Shown here in pieces: positions 16,395 through 25,702 of a stretch of 64,000 bases of DNA. The notes beneath the pieces are model-generated. The model saw only the letters and a list, made by a program, of their open reading frames with translations. It was not told the DNA's origin and did not search any database. The first letter of the stretch is position 1, and each line of letters opens with the position of its first letter. This DNA is from Wolinella succinogenes DSM 1740 (GTDB taxonomy: Bacteria > Campylobacterota > Campylobacteria > Campylobacterales > Helicobacteraceae): positions 1,064,001 through 1,128,000 of the forward strand of contig NC_005090.1 of NCBI RefSeq assembly GCF_000196135.1, written 5' to 3'. Both the position numbers and the translations under genes were made by a program.

Positions 16395-16411
16395 ATACAA
16401 GGCTTTGGTTT

Positions 16412-17425
16412 TTGGGAAAGAAAACGGCAATAGCAGGGATGGGGATTTTGTTGATTCTCGTGGCTCTAGGAGCTCTTTGGATAGGGCAATATCCTTTTTC
16501 GATAGAGGAGTATATTGCTGCTTTAAAGAGTCTTGTGGGACTTGAGTCTGGCATAGAAGAGGGTAGAGTAAGGGCTGTGGGGAATATCCTGTGGGATATT
16601 CGTCTGCCAAGAATCTTGGCGGCGATTCTAGTTGGTGCCTCTTTGGCGGTTGCTGGAGCGGCTTTTCAAGGGCTTTTTGTCAACCCTCTTGTCTCTCCTG
16701 GAATCTTGGGTGTACTTCAGGGGGCCTCTTTTGGGGCGGGACTTGGGATGCTCTTTTCTAAGCCCACGATCATAATTCAATTGAGTGCTTTTGCTTTCGG
16801 CTTTTTGGCGGTGCTCTTAGCCCTTTTTATATCGAGAGTCTATGGGAAAAATCGTTCCATTTTAATGCTGGTCCTGGGTGGCATGATCAGCTCGTCATTT
16901 TTTGGAGCGCTCCTATCGCTGATCAAATATGTGGCTGACCCTAATAACGCCCTTCCCGCAATTGTTTATTGGCTGATGGGCTCTTTGGCGTCTGTGCAAT
17001 TAGAGGGGGTCGGGGCGGTCTCGATTCCTATGGGGATTTCTATTTTGATGCTCGTAGGGCTTGGAAAACACCTCAATCTTATGAGCCTAGGAGAAGAGGA
17101 GGCCTTGGCGATGGGGGTGGAGGTGAAGAGAATTCGCTTGGTGGTGATTTTTCTGGGGACTCTTTTAGGCTCTTTGAGCGTCATGCTCTCGGGAGTGATT
17201 GGTTGGGTTGGGTTGGTAATTCCCCATATTGCAAGACTTTTGATCGGGGCGGATCATACCTATTTAATTCCCTTTTGTGCACTTTTGGGTGGCGTTTTTC
17301 TTTTGGTGGTTGATTCGGTAGCGCGAGTTGCAACAAGTGTAGAGATTCCTCTTGGAATATTGACGGCTTTAGTGGGAATTCCTGTTTTTCTTGGGGTGCT
17401 TCATCGCTCCTTCAAAAAGGCTTAG
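16412..17425 (+). CDS. FecCD-family ABC permease, probable molybdate/tungstate importer (MolB-like)
   Basis: A 337-residue protein with about nine or ten membrane segments and the FecCD hallmarks: GNILWDIRLPRILAAILVGA near residue 58, VNPLVSPGILGV, and GVIGWVGLVIPHIARLL. The family serves iron siderophores, heme, B12 and, in MolBCA of Haemophilus, molybdate/tungstate. The ModE-like box upstream supports the last option. The first codon is TTG at 16412; no ATG fits better, though one at 16439 would give a shorter N-terminus. Confidence 0.85.
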   Translation: MGKKTAIAGMGILLILVALGALWIGQYPFSIEEYIAALKSLVGLESGIEEGRVRAVGNILWDIRLPRILAAILVGASLAVAGAAFQGLFVNPLVSPGILGVLQGASFGAGLGMLFSKPTIIIQLSAFAFGFLAVLLALFISRVYGKNRSILMLVLGGMISSSFFGALLSLIKYVADPNNALPAIVYWLMGSLASVQLEGVGAVSIPMGISILMLVGLGKHLNLMSLGEEEALAMGVEVKRIRLVVIFLGTLLGSLSVMLSGVIGWVGLVIPHIARLLIGADHTYLIPFCALLGGVFLLVVDSVARVATSVEIPLGILTALVGIPVFLGVLHRSFKKA

Positions 17426-17427
17426 AG

Positions 17428-18216
17428 ATGTTGTGTGTCAAAGAGGTCGCGGGGGGTTATGGGGCGAGAGATATCCTCTCTGGCTTGAGTTTTACACTTG
17501 AAGCGGGGAGGGTCGTCTCTATTTTGGGGGCTAATGGCAGCGGAAAGAGCACTCTTTTGAAGATGATCATTGGAGCGTTGCCCTATCGCGGAGAGATTTT
17601 TTTAGGGGGTAGAGAGGCCAAGACTCTGAGAGCCTCTAAACGAGCAGAATTAGTCGCTTACGTACCTCAAAGTTACCTGATTCCTTTTGAGTTTAGCGTT
17701 TTGGAAGTGGTTCTCATGGGAAGATTTAGAGAATCGCCCTTTGGATTTGGCTACTCCAAAGAGGATAGGCGAATCGCCTTGGAGGCGCTAGAGAGAATTG
17801 GTGCGCAAACCTTAATCCCTCGCGTATATAGAGAGTTGAGCGGCGGAGAGAGACAATTGGTGCTTTTAGCACAGGCCTTGGCTCAAAATAGCTCCATGAT
17901 ATTGATGGATGAACCCGTCACAGGTTTAGATTTTGGAAATCAGAGGCGGTTGCTTTCGCTCATGGGGGAGCTGGCTGGAGAGGGAAAGAGCATCATTCAG
18001 ACCACGCACTATCCCGATCATGCGCTCGAAGTTTCCCATCAAGTGATCTGGATAGAGAAGGGAGAAATTTTGGCACAAGGATCCCCTAGGGAGACGATCA
18101 CGCCCCAGCGAATTTATCAAGTTTATGGCGTGGAGACGGAGCTTGTGAATCATCCCAGGGGAGGAGATAGATTGGTAACCCCTTCGATTCGTTTTGAGCG
18201 AGAGGGTATAGCATGA
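17428..18216 (+). CDS. ABC ATPase of the same importer (FecE/MolC-like)
   Basis: A 262-residue ATPase with Walker A GANGSGKST (about residues 35-43), signature LSGGERQ, Walker B ILMDEP and switch His in TTHYPDH. The start is 2 bp after the permease stop, and the stop overlaps the binding-protein gene by 4 bp. It is of the iron-chelate/B12 subfamily that pairs with FecCD permeases. Confidence 0.87.
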   Translation: MLCVKEVAGGYGARDILSGLSFTLEAGRVVSILGANGSGKSTLLKMIIGALPYRGEIFLGGREAKTLRASKRAELVAYVPQSYLIPFEFSVLEVVLMGRFRESPFGFGYSKEDRRIALEALERIGAQTLIPRVYRELSGGERQLVLLAQALAQNSSMILMDEPVTGLDFGNQRRLLSLMGELAGEGKSIIQTTHYPDHALEVSHQVIWIEKGEILAQGSPRETITPQRIYQVYGVETELVNHPRGGDRLVTPSIRFEREGIA

Positions 18217-19232
18217 GGGTTTGGCTGGCAATTTGGTTTTGGCTTTTGGTGGGAAGTCTTTGGGCAAATGAAACAATGGTGGATATGGCAGGAAGAGAGG
18301 TGGAGATTCCTCTGGAAGTCTCTAAGGCCTTCGCCGCCTCTCCTCCGATGATGACGCTTCTTTATATTCTCGCCCCCGAAAAGATGATGGGGGTGAACTA
18401 CTCTTTTTCGGAGCAAGAGAAGCGCTTCATGAGGAGAGAGGTTCAAAATCTCCCTGTTTTGGGGGGATTTTTTGGCGGAGGAAATCAGGCTAATCTTGAA
18501 AAAATCATCTCCCTTCGCCCCGATGTGGTTTTTGCATGGGATTTGGCATTGGGAAATATGAAGGGTTTTGAGGAGCGCTTGAATGCGTTTGGGATTCCTG
18601 TGATTTATTTACGCCAAAACACACTCAAGGACAGCCTTGAGGCGGTGGAGGTGATGGGTCGTTTTTTACACAAGGAGGATCGTGCCCATCAGCTTATTGC
18701 CTATGGGGAAGAGTCTCTCTCTAGGGTTGAGAAGAGCGTGGAGTCACTTGGGGACACCCCTAAAAAGAGGGTCTATTTTGCCCAAGGGGAAGATGGGCTC
18801 TATACAGAGTGTGACATTGATGCCCAGTCAGAGGTGATTGCTCTAGCGGGAGGGGTGAATGTTCATCATTGTCCCAAAGGTTCGAGGGGGAAACGAGAGC
18901 GAATCTCTATGGAGAAACTCTATCTTTATGACCCTGATGTGATTTTTGTCCGTGAGAGGCCATTTTTTGAAAGTCTAAAAAGCAATCGATCATGGCAAAA
19001 ACTTCGAGCTTACAGGGAGGGGAAGGTCTATTTGGATGCCGCATCACCTTTTAGTTGGCTGAGTCGGCCCCCCTCTTTTATGCGTTTATGGGGAGTGCTT
19101 TGGGTGCATCATCGCCTCTATCCAGATCATTTGGAGATGGATGAGGTGAGCGAAGTGGCGCGATTTTATCGACTCTTTTTGGGCATAGAGCTAAGTGAAG
19201 AGGATTCTAGAAAATTATTAAAAGGAGAATGA
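18213..19232 (+). CDS. Periplasmic binding protein (FecB/BtuF/MolA-type)
   Basis: A 339-residue protein with an N-terminal signal peptide (VWLAIWFWLLVGSLWA, cut near residue 19). The mature start ETMVDMAGREVEIPL and the ISLRPDVVFAWD segment are typical of class III binding proteins (one long helix linking two lobes). Conserved Arg, Tyr and Asp residues that could bind an oxyanion or metal chelate are present, but substrate cannot be read directly. Operon position and the upstream ModE-like site suggest molybdate or tungstate. Confidence 0.83.
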   Translation: MRVWLAIWFWLLVGSLWANETMVDMAGREVEIPLEVSKAFAASPPMMTLLYILAPEKMMGVNYSFSEQEKRFMRREVQNLPVLGGFFGGGNQANLEKIISLRPDVVFAWDLALGNMKGFEERLNAFGIPVIYLRQNTLKDSLEAVEVMGRFLHKEDRAHQLIAYGEESLSRVEKSVESLGDTPKKRVYFAQGEDGLYTECDIDAQSEVIALAGGVNVHHCPKGSRGKRERISMEKLYLYDPDVIFVRERPFFESLKSNRSWQKLRAYREGKVYLDAASPFSWLSRPPSFMRLWGVLWVHHRLYPDHLEMDEVSEVARFYRLFLGIELSEEDSRKLLKGE

Positions 19233-19233
19233 G

Positions 19234-21285
19234 TTGAAGAATAGTATCGTTTTGTGGGGATCACTAGGGTTGGCTTCAGTTTTGATGGCGGATTCTTCAG
19301 TGTATGAATTGGGGCGTGTGGAGATAAACGAGAAGAGTGATATCTCTAAAAACCCAAGCCTAGAGATTGTGACCCAGGAGACCATCAGAGAGACAGAGGC
19401 CAAGAGCGTCGTGGACGCGCTCCAAAGCGTGCCAGGAATCTATACGGATTATGCAGGAGCGAGGGGTGAAACTAAGGTTCGTCTAAGAGGCTTCTCTAGC
19501 ACGCGAGTTCCCCTCTATATTGATGGAATCCCTATCTATGTTCCTTATGATCACAATATCGACCTAGGACGTTTCAAAACTTATGATATTGGGGAGATTG
19601 ACGTCTCTAAGGGCTATGTTTCTCCCATGTATGGAGCCAACACGATGGGAGGTGCGATCAACTTGGTCACGAGAAGGCCCACTAAAGAGTTTGAAGGAGA
19701 GGTGGGAGCAGGAATTTTTAGTGGCAAGGGACAGGAGCAATATCTCACGCTTGGCACCAAGCAAGAGCTTTTTTATGGTCTCATTTCTGCCTCTAATGTT
19801 CAAAGAGACTACTATAAGCTTTCGGGTGACTACGAGGAGGCAGGGCATCAGCAGGGAAAGAAGCGATCTAATTCCGAATCTAAGGATCAAAAAGTCAATC
19901 TTAAGGTCGGATACACTCCCAATGATACGGATGAATACTCGTTCAACTATATTGTCCAACGAGGCGAAAAAGAGCAGCCTTGGTTTGCAATGGAGAGACG
20001 AAAAAACAGCGATGGCAGCTGGAAAGATGGTTCGGGAATGTATAACCGTAACTGGGATTGGGCGGATTGGGATAAGACCAGCTACTACTTGATCACCAAG
20101 ACGGCAATCAAGGAGCATTATCTAAAAACAAGATGGTATTACGATACTTTCTATAACAAGATTTTCTTTAGAGGCACGCCCGGCTCCCCTACTCAAAACA
20201 TCATCACTGAGACCTCTGAATACGATGATAATACTTTTGGCGGGATGGTTGAGGGGGATTTGCAATTGGCCAAAGGGCATCTCTTGAAACTGTTCGTTTC
20301 CCAGAAATACGATAATCACAAGGACAAAAATTATGTGGATTCTTCTAATACTCGCTATGCTGACTTGAAAGATGAAGGCAAGACCACCTCGTTGGGCGCT
20401 GAATACTCATGGCTTATGAGTGACCAATGGACATGGACTCTTGGGGGGAGCTACGACAAAAATGAAGTGACTAAAGCAGAATATCGAAACAGCGCTGGCA
20501 CGCAGATACTAGGTGAGTTTCCAAAGTATGAGACGAATGCCTTCAATCCTCAGACGATTCTCTCTTATAAGGCCAAAGAGGGGTTGACCTTTTATGGTAG
20601 CATCTCCAAGAAGAGCAATATGCCCACACTCAAAGATCGATATTCGTCAAAGTTTGGAGATTATGTTTTAAATCCTGGATTAGACTCAGAGCGTTCCACT
20701 ACCTATGAGCTCGGCTCTAATTGGGCGGTCAATGAAAATCACTACGCCAAAACAGCACTCTTTTTAACCAAGACCAAAGACTATATCGCCTCCTATTCGG
20801 GCGTTTCTAATAGCGATTCGACTCTTGGATGCGTGGGGGCGAACTGCAAACAGATGCAAAACTTTGACCAAGAAGAGCATAAGGGGGTTGAATTGACACT
20901 CGATTCTTATTGGAGTGATCAATTCAAGAGCACTTTGTCGTATGTCTATATCGATGCATCAATCGAAGATAGCCAAACCAAAGATGCCAAATACACAACC
21001 GACACTCCTGATCACACTCTTTATGCGAGTGTGACCTACTCACCATTTTATTCAATTAATATTACTCCTGTTGTAAGATATGAGAGTGAGCGCTATTTGA
21101 GCGTTGATGGAAGCGATAAGAGCACTCCCCACACGCTTGTGGATCTTCGAGTTGCCTATCGTCCCGTGAAGTCATTTGAGGTCGCTGCGGGAGTGAAGAA
21201 TATGTTTGATAAGAATTACTACATCAGCTATGGCTACCCCCAAGAGGGAAGGAATTATTATCTCAACGTGAGATACTCATTTTGA
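19234..21285 (+). CDS. TonB-dependent outer-membrane receptor
   Basis: A 683-residue beta-barrel protein starting with TTG at 19234 behind AAAGGAG. A signal peptide ends near LMA (residue 19). The plug domain runs from about 30 to 150 (VVDALQSVPGIYTDYAG, RLRGFSSTRVPLYIDGIPI, MYGANTMGGAINLVT). The barrel ends with NYYLNVRYSF, the aromatic C-terminal signal for BAM insertion. It gives energy-dependent passage across the outer membrane for the ABC importer's cargo. Such receptors mostly carry iron chelates, B12 or nickel; a Mo/W receptor would be unusual. Confidence 0.92.
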   Translation: MKNSIVLWGSLGLASVLMADSSVYELGRVEINEKSDISKNPSLEIVTQETIRETEAKSVVDALQSVPGIYTDYAGARGETKVRLRGFSSTRVPLYIDGIPIYVPYDHNIDLGRFKTYDIGEIDVSKGYVSPMYGANTMGGAINLVTRRPTKEFEGEVGAGIFSGKGQEQYLTLGTKQELFYGLISASNVQRDYYKLSGDYEEAGHQQGKKRSNSESKDQKVNLKVGYTPNDTDEYSFNYIVQRGEKEQPWFAMERRKNSDGSWKDGSGMYNRNWDWADWDKTSYYLITKTAIKEHYLKTRWYYDTFYNKIFFRGTPGSPTQNIITETSEYDDNTFGGMVEGDLQLAKGHLLKLFVSQKYDNHKDKNYVDSSNTRYADLKDEGKTTSLGAEYSWLMSDQWTWTLGGSYDKNEVTKAEYRNSAGTQILGEFPKYETNAFNPQTILSYKAKEGLTFYGSISKKSNMPTLKDRYSSKFGDYVLNPGLDSERSTTYELGSNWAVNENHYAKTALFLTKTKDYIASYSGVSNSDSTLGCVGANCKQMQNFDQEEHKGVELTLDSYWSDQFKSTLSYVYIDASIEDSQTKDAKYTTDTPDHTLYASVTYSPFYSINITPVVRYESERYLSVDGSDKSTPHTLVDLRVAYRPVKSFEVAAGVKNMFDKNYYISYGYPQEGRNYYLNVRYSF

Positions 21286-21308
21286 TCGATTAAAAAAGGA
21301 ACGGTTTT

Positions 21309-22112
21309 ATGAATTCTAGCAACATCGAGGCGATCGATTTTTCGCTTCTCTATACCTTGCAAAAGCGCGCTTCATCGGCCAATAGACGCAAAAATCCTGA
21401 AGATTGGGATAAAAAGGCGTGGGAGATGAATGTCAATATCCACGAGGGATACTACAACGACAAGATGGAGGAGAAGATCGATTTAAGCGATGCGGAGACG
21501 ATTTTGGATGTGGGGTGCGGACCGGGGACTTTTGCCTTGCGATTCGCCCCAAAGGTCAAGCACGCCTATGCTTTTGACTTTTCGCCTAAGATGCTAGAGG
21601 TGCTCCACCACAATGCAAGCGAGCGAGGAGTGGAGAATCTCACCAGCTTCTGCATCGATTTGGAGAAGGAGTGGAGGGGGGTGCCTCTGTGTGATGTAGT
21701 CATCGCCTCTCGTTGTTTGGAGGTGGATAATATCGCTTCGGTGCTCCAAAAGCTTCACCATCAGGCCAAAAAGCGCGTCTATCTCACTTTCAAAGAGGGG
21801 CGGAGTTTTTTGAGTGATGAGATTTTGGAGGTGATGGGGCGTGAAATCATCCCTAAGCCCGATTATATCTATCTGCTCAATATTCTCTATGGGATGGGGA
21901 TTAGAGCTAAGGTCGATTTCATCGATCCGGGTAATGATGGCTATAAAATGGCCACTTTGGAGGAGTATATCTACTCTCTCACTTGGGCGCAAGATGGCCT
22001 CAGCCCTGAAGAAGAGGCGCGCGCTAGAGCCTACTACCTAGAGTGCCAAGCCCAAGGCAAAACCCCCGCCCATCGCAATAATCGCTGGGCGCTCATCTCG
22101 TGGGAGAAGTAG
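21309..22112 (+). CDS. Class I SAM-dependent methyltransferase in uptake operon
   Basis: A 267-residue protein with SAM motif I ILDVGCGPGTFAL (about residues 61-73), acidic motif YAFDFSPKMLE and later strands of the Rossmann methyltransferase fold. It starts 23 bp after the receptor gene with AAAGGA and ends 12 bp before tonB, so it is part of the operon. Its acceptor is unknown. It could modify a metal chelator or a thiol ligand used for uptake, but nothing in the sequence shows this. Confidence 0.8.
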   Translation: MNSSNIEAIDFSLLYTLQKRASSANRRKNPEDWDKKAWEMNVNIHEGYYNDKMEEKIDLSDAETILDVGCGPGTFALRFAPKVKHAYAFDFSPKMLEVLHHNASERGVENLTSFCIDLEKEWRGVPLCDVVIASRCLEVDNIASVLQKLHHQAKKRVYLTFKEGRSFLSDEILEVMGREIIPKPDYIYLLNILYGMGIRAKVDFIDPGNDGYKMATLEEYIYSLTWAQDGLSPEEEARARAYYLECQAQGKTPAHRNNRWALISWEK

Positions 22113-22124
22113 AATAAGAGGCGA

Positions 22125-22829
22125 ATGCCCCCTATGAGCGAGAGAAGATATAGCCAAGTTGGGTGGAGTTTCTCGATCGTTCTTCATGGGGCGATTTGGC
22201 TTTTTTGGGCTTTTCTTGGGGTGACCCCTCCAGTCATAGAAGAGAGGAAGATTTCTCTCCCTTTGGGGATGATTCTCTCCCAAGAGCCCTCACCCCTTTT
22301 GTCTGCGCCCACTCCTGCACCTCCTCCAGTTATGCCCCTTGAATCCTCGGAACCTTTGGAGATTCCTAAGCCCTCTTTGAAGAATCCAGCTCCTCACCCT
22401 AAACCCCTTGTAAAGAATCGAGACAAGATGGCTATAGAGCCCAAAGTCACTCCTTTGATGTCCCAAGAGAGAGAATCAATCTCTACGGATAGCCTTTTAT
22501 CACCCGCTCCCTTGGCAGTGATGGAGGGGGTGAGAGAGACCAAAGAAGTCGAAGAAGAGGCTTATCTCTTTGAGCAGATTCGCCAAATCATCCAAAAGAA
22601 TCGAAGCTATCCAGAGCGCGCTAGACGAAGAAATATAGAGGGGGAGGTGGTGGTGGAGTTTTGCCTCACTCCTAGGGGCGAAGTCAAAGATTTGGTATTA
22701 GTGCAGAGCTCAGGTTCAGCTATTTTGGACCAGCACTCCCTAAGACTCATTGAAGAATCTAAAGAGCAATTCCCTCGACCCAAAGAGAGCATCAAGATCG
22801 AACTTCCTATTGGATATAGGTTGCTGTAA
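22125..22829 (+). CDS. tonB: TonB energy-transducing protein
   Basis: A 234-residue protein with one N-terminal membrane segment (SFSIVLHGAIWLFWAFLGV, about residues 17-35), a proline-rich spacer (PTPAPPPV, PKPSLKNPAPHPKP) and a C-terminal TonB domain (QKNRSYPERARRRNIEGEVVV, ending in IKIELPIGYRLL). It spans the periplasm and passes proton-motive energy to the receptor encoded two genes earlier. No exbB or exbD is nearby, so it must use those from elsewhere. A second ATG at 22134 is a possible start. Confidence 0.9.
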   Translation: MPPMSERRYSQVGWSFSIVLHGAIWLFWAFLGVTPPVIEERKISLPLGMILSQEPSPLLSAPTPAPPPVMPLESSEPLEIPKPSLKNPAPHPKPLVKNRDKMAIEPKVTPLMSQERESISTDSLLSPAPLAVMEGVRETKEVEEEAYLFEQIRQIIQKNRSYPERARRRNIEGEVVVEFCLTPRGEVKDLVLVQSSGSAILDQHSLRLIEESKEQFPRPKESIKIELPIGYRLL

Positions 22830-22837
22830 TAAAAGAG

Positions 22838-22876
22838 ATTGAGTCCTCTGAATAAAATTAATATTTTGAGGACTCA
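22838..22876. repeat. Left copy of the direct repeat flanking the type I R-M island
   Basis: ATTGAGTCCTCTGAATAAA (22838-22856) followed by ATTTTGAGGACTC recurs at 31582-31620. Inside this copy GAGTCCTC (22841-22848) and GAGGACTC (22867-22874) form a perfect inverted repeat that may also act as a bidirectional terminator between tonB and hsdR. The hsdR stop codon (22874-22876) lies in the repeat. Confidence 0.75.
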
Positions 22877-25702
22877 AGTATAGAATCGATCCACAAATGT
22901 CATGATCTTGTCTAAAACCCTCGGCACCACTTTTCGCCGCTCCAAAAGCTTGGGTTTGATGTTGAGTGTATTGGCGATATCATCACTTAGCGGGGGTCGC
23001 TCGTCATAGAGATAGGTATCGACTACCTTTTTGACCTTTTCTTTGTTTAGGTTTTCCTCTTCGCATAGAGCATCAAACGCTTTGAGTTTCTCTTCGTTCC
23101 AAAACTTCTCAAACGCCCCATCCACCATATCGATATCTTCAAGACTCATCAGATGAGCGTCAATAAACCGTTCAATCAATTCTCGTTTGCTGCGTAGCTG
23201 CGCATTACCATTGATGATATTGATAATATTTTGGCGCTGTGTTTGGTGTTCTTGCTCCGAAGCATCTTTGAGCTGTGCCAAGAGTTTGAGGATATAGGTG
23301 ACATTGATTTCATCTTTGTGGATGAGTTCGAGTTCAAAATCTACATCTTCAAGGATGGAGACTTTTTCTTTTCCTTCCCTTTTGATTGTATCGTGGATAT
23401 CGAGATATTTACTTTTGTACTCTTCAAATTCCTGCTCGGCGATCCCCAAATCTGCAAAGCTGAAATCAGCGAAACTTCCGAGGATATTTTGAATCCGCAT
23501 CAACTCCCTAAAAGCTTTGATAAATTCGAGCTTGGATTCCTCATCATAGAGGCTATCTACGCTATCGATGGTCGGGGCGATTTCTTTGAGCTTTTTGAGG
23601 GCTTCAATAAACTTCTCGACATACTCCTCGTATGATTTCATCAAGATGATCTCTTTGGCGTTTTTGTTCGAGAACAGAGCGATGGCGGCATCGGTCGCTT
23701 TTTTGAGATTACGGAAGCAGAGAATATTCCCTTGGGATTTTTTTTCGTTGAGGATTCGGTTGGTTCGTGAGAACGCTTGGATAAGCCCGTGATATTTGAG
23801 GTTTTTATCCACATAGAGAGTATTGAGTGTTTTGGAATCGAATCCCGTTAGGAACATATTGACCACGAGAAGAATATCGACTTCTTGATTCTTCACTCGC
23901 TTGGAAATATCGTTGTAGTAGTTGTAAAAGCTCTGCGAATCTTTGGTCGTGAAGTTAGTGCCAAACATCGTGTTGTAATGAGCAATATACTCTTCAAGTT
24001 TATCACGGCTGTGCATATTGATATGCTCTTCATCTACATGCGCCCCGTCACTCTCTTCAAGTGAATCCAAGCCGTTGGCATCTTTGTCATCTTCGTTGGT
24101 GCTGTAGGAGAATATCGTTGCGATTTTTAATCCGTGCTGCTTTGATCTAAAGAGCTCATAGTATTTCGTCAATACATCGACACTGCTCACACACATCATT
24201 GCCGTGAATTCTTTGGAGTGAGTTTTGCGGTCGTGATGGGCGATGATGTAATCGACTATCTTCTCCAGCCTCTCAGGCGATTCGAGTAGCTCTTTGGTAT
24301 CGATGTCTTCAACTTCGATATCGAGGTTGTTTTGGCTCCCTTCGCGCTCTTTGTATCGCCCTATATACTCGACCGAGAATTTAAGGACATTCTCATCGGC
24401 TATAGCATCGGTGATGACATATTTATGGAGGCACTCATCAAAGAGCTCTTTGGTGGTTCGTTTGCCGAATTTATTTCCCGTAGCGTTATCCGCAAATATC
24501 GGCGTTCCTGTAAATCCTATCATCTGATAGTTGTTAAAAAATTTTGTGATATTTCGATGAGTGTCGCCAAATTGACTGCGGTGGCACTCATCGAAGATAA
24601 AGACGATGCGCTTATCTCGTAGATTTTTCATCTTCTCCAAGTAGCGTTGCTTGTTGATAGCGGTATTGAGCTTTTGAATCGTGGTGACGATGAGGCGGGT
24701 ATCGTCACTGAATTGCCTCACAAGCGAAGCAGTGTTATCGGTGCCATCCACGCTCCCTTGAGAAAAACTATTGAACTCTTTGGTTGTTTGATAGTCGAGG
24801 TCTTTTCGATCGACAACAAAGACGACCTTGTGAACATTGGGGAGTTTCATCAGGATTTGAGCGGTCTTGAACGAGGTGAGCGTTTTACCGCTCCCCGTCG
24901 TGTGCCAAATATAGCCGTTTTTATTGGTATTGACGACTCTATCGATAATCGCCTCGGTCGCATGGTATTGATAGGGACGAAGAATCATTAGGGTTTTGGT
25001 CGCTTCTGCTAATACTACATACTTGCATATCATCTTGGAGATGTGGCATGGCTCTAAAAATAGATCGGTGAACTCGTTTAGATTCGTGATATTTTTGTTC
25101 TCTTTGTCTGCCCAAAAGAAGGTCTGTTTAAATGATTGATTGCGGTTGTTGGCATAGTATTTGGTATTAACCCCGTTGGAGATGACAAAGATTTGGACAT
25201 AGTGGAATAGTGCGCTGTTGGCACCATAGGAGTGACGCTGGTAGCGGTTGATTTGATTAAACGCCTCTTTGAGCTCCAAGCCTCGGCGTTTGAGCTCGAT
25301 TTGCACCAGTGGCAAACCATTGATGAGAATCGTCACATCGTAGCGGTTTTTGTAGCTCCCCTCGATGGTGACTTGGTGGGTCACTTGGAAGAGGTTTTGA
25401 CACCAGCGCTCAGTGTCGAGAAATTCGATGTATTTGGTCGTACCGTCCTCACGGGTCAGGGCAAATTTATCTCGGAGGATTTTAGCCTTCTCAAATACAT
25501 TTCCCTTGTTTAGATGATTGAGGATTCGAGAAAATTCCATATCATCAAGGGTGATTTTATTGTGCCGCTCCAGTTGCGCTTTGAGGTTGGCGAGAAGCTC
25601 GGCTTCATCACGGATGAGGACTTTTTCATAGCCTAACGATACGAGTTGTTTGAGGAGGTTTTCTTCAAGGATGGCTTCGGATTGGGTGCTCATGTGTCTC
25701 AT
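22874..25702 (-). CDS. hsdR: Type I restriction enzyme, R (helicase-nuclease) subunit
   Basis: A 942-residue protein. The nuclease site is near residues 122-140 (RYDVTILINGLPLVQIELKRR, the D...ExK motif). Then come helicase motifs: Walker A TTGSGKT (about 268-274), DEAD-like FDECHRSQFG, TGTP, and the motif V/VI region (FLTGFDSKTLNTLYVDK, QAFSRTNRI). It needs HsdM and HsdS to track DNA by ATP hydrolysis and cut unmodified DNA at a distance. The first ATG directly follows the Fic stop codon; a second ATG at 25693 is an equally good start. Length is normal. Confidence 0.95.
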   Translation of the reverse strand: MRHMSTQSEAILEENLLKQLVSLGYEKVLIRDEAELLANLKAQLERHNKITLDDMEFSRILNHLNKGNVFEKAKILRDKFALTREDGTTKYIEFLDTERWCQNLFQVTHQVTIEGSYKNRYDVTILINGLPLVQIELKRRGLELKEAFNQINRYQRHSYGANSALFHYVQIFVISNGVNTKYYANNRNQSFKQTFFWADKENKNITNLNEFTDLFLEPCHISKMICKYVVLAEATKTLMILRPYQYHATEAIIDRVVNTNKNGYIWHTTGSGKTLTSFKTAQILMKLPNVHKVVFVVDRKDLDYQTTKEFNSFSQGSVDGTDNTASLVRQFSDDTRLIVTTIQKLNTAINKQRYLEKMKNLRDKRIVFIFDECHRSQFGDTHRNITKFFNNYQMIGFTGTPIFADNATGNKFGKRTTKELFDECLHKYVITDAIADENVLKFSVEYIGRYKEREGSQNNLDIEVEDIDTKELLESPERLEKIVDYIIAHHDRKTHSKEFTAMMCVSSVDVLTKYYELFRSKQHGLKIATIFSYSTNEDDKDANGLDSLEESDGAHVDEEHINMHSRDKLEEYIAHYNTMFGTNFTTKDSQSFYNYYNDISKRVKNQEVDILLVVNMFLTGFDSKTLNTLYVDKNLKYHGLIQAFSRTNRILNEKKSQGNILCFRNLKKATDAAIALFSNKNAKEIILMKSYEEYVEKFIEALKKLKEIAPTIDSVDSLYDEESKLEFIKAFRELMRIQNILGSFADFSFADLGIAEQEFEEYKSKYLDIHDTIKREGKEKVSILEDVDFELELIHKDEINVTYILKLLAQLKDASEQEHQTQRQNIINIINGNAQLRSKRELIERFIDAHLMSLEDIDMVDGAFEKFWNEEKLKAFDALCEEENLNKEKVKKVVDTYLYDERPPLSDDIANTLNIKPKLLERRKVVPRVLDKIMTFVDRFYT

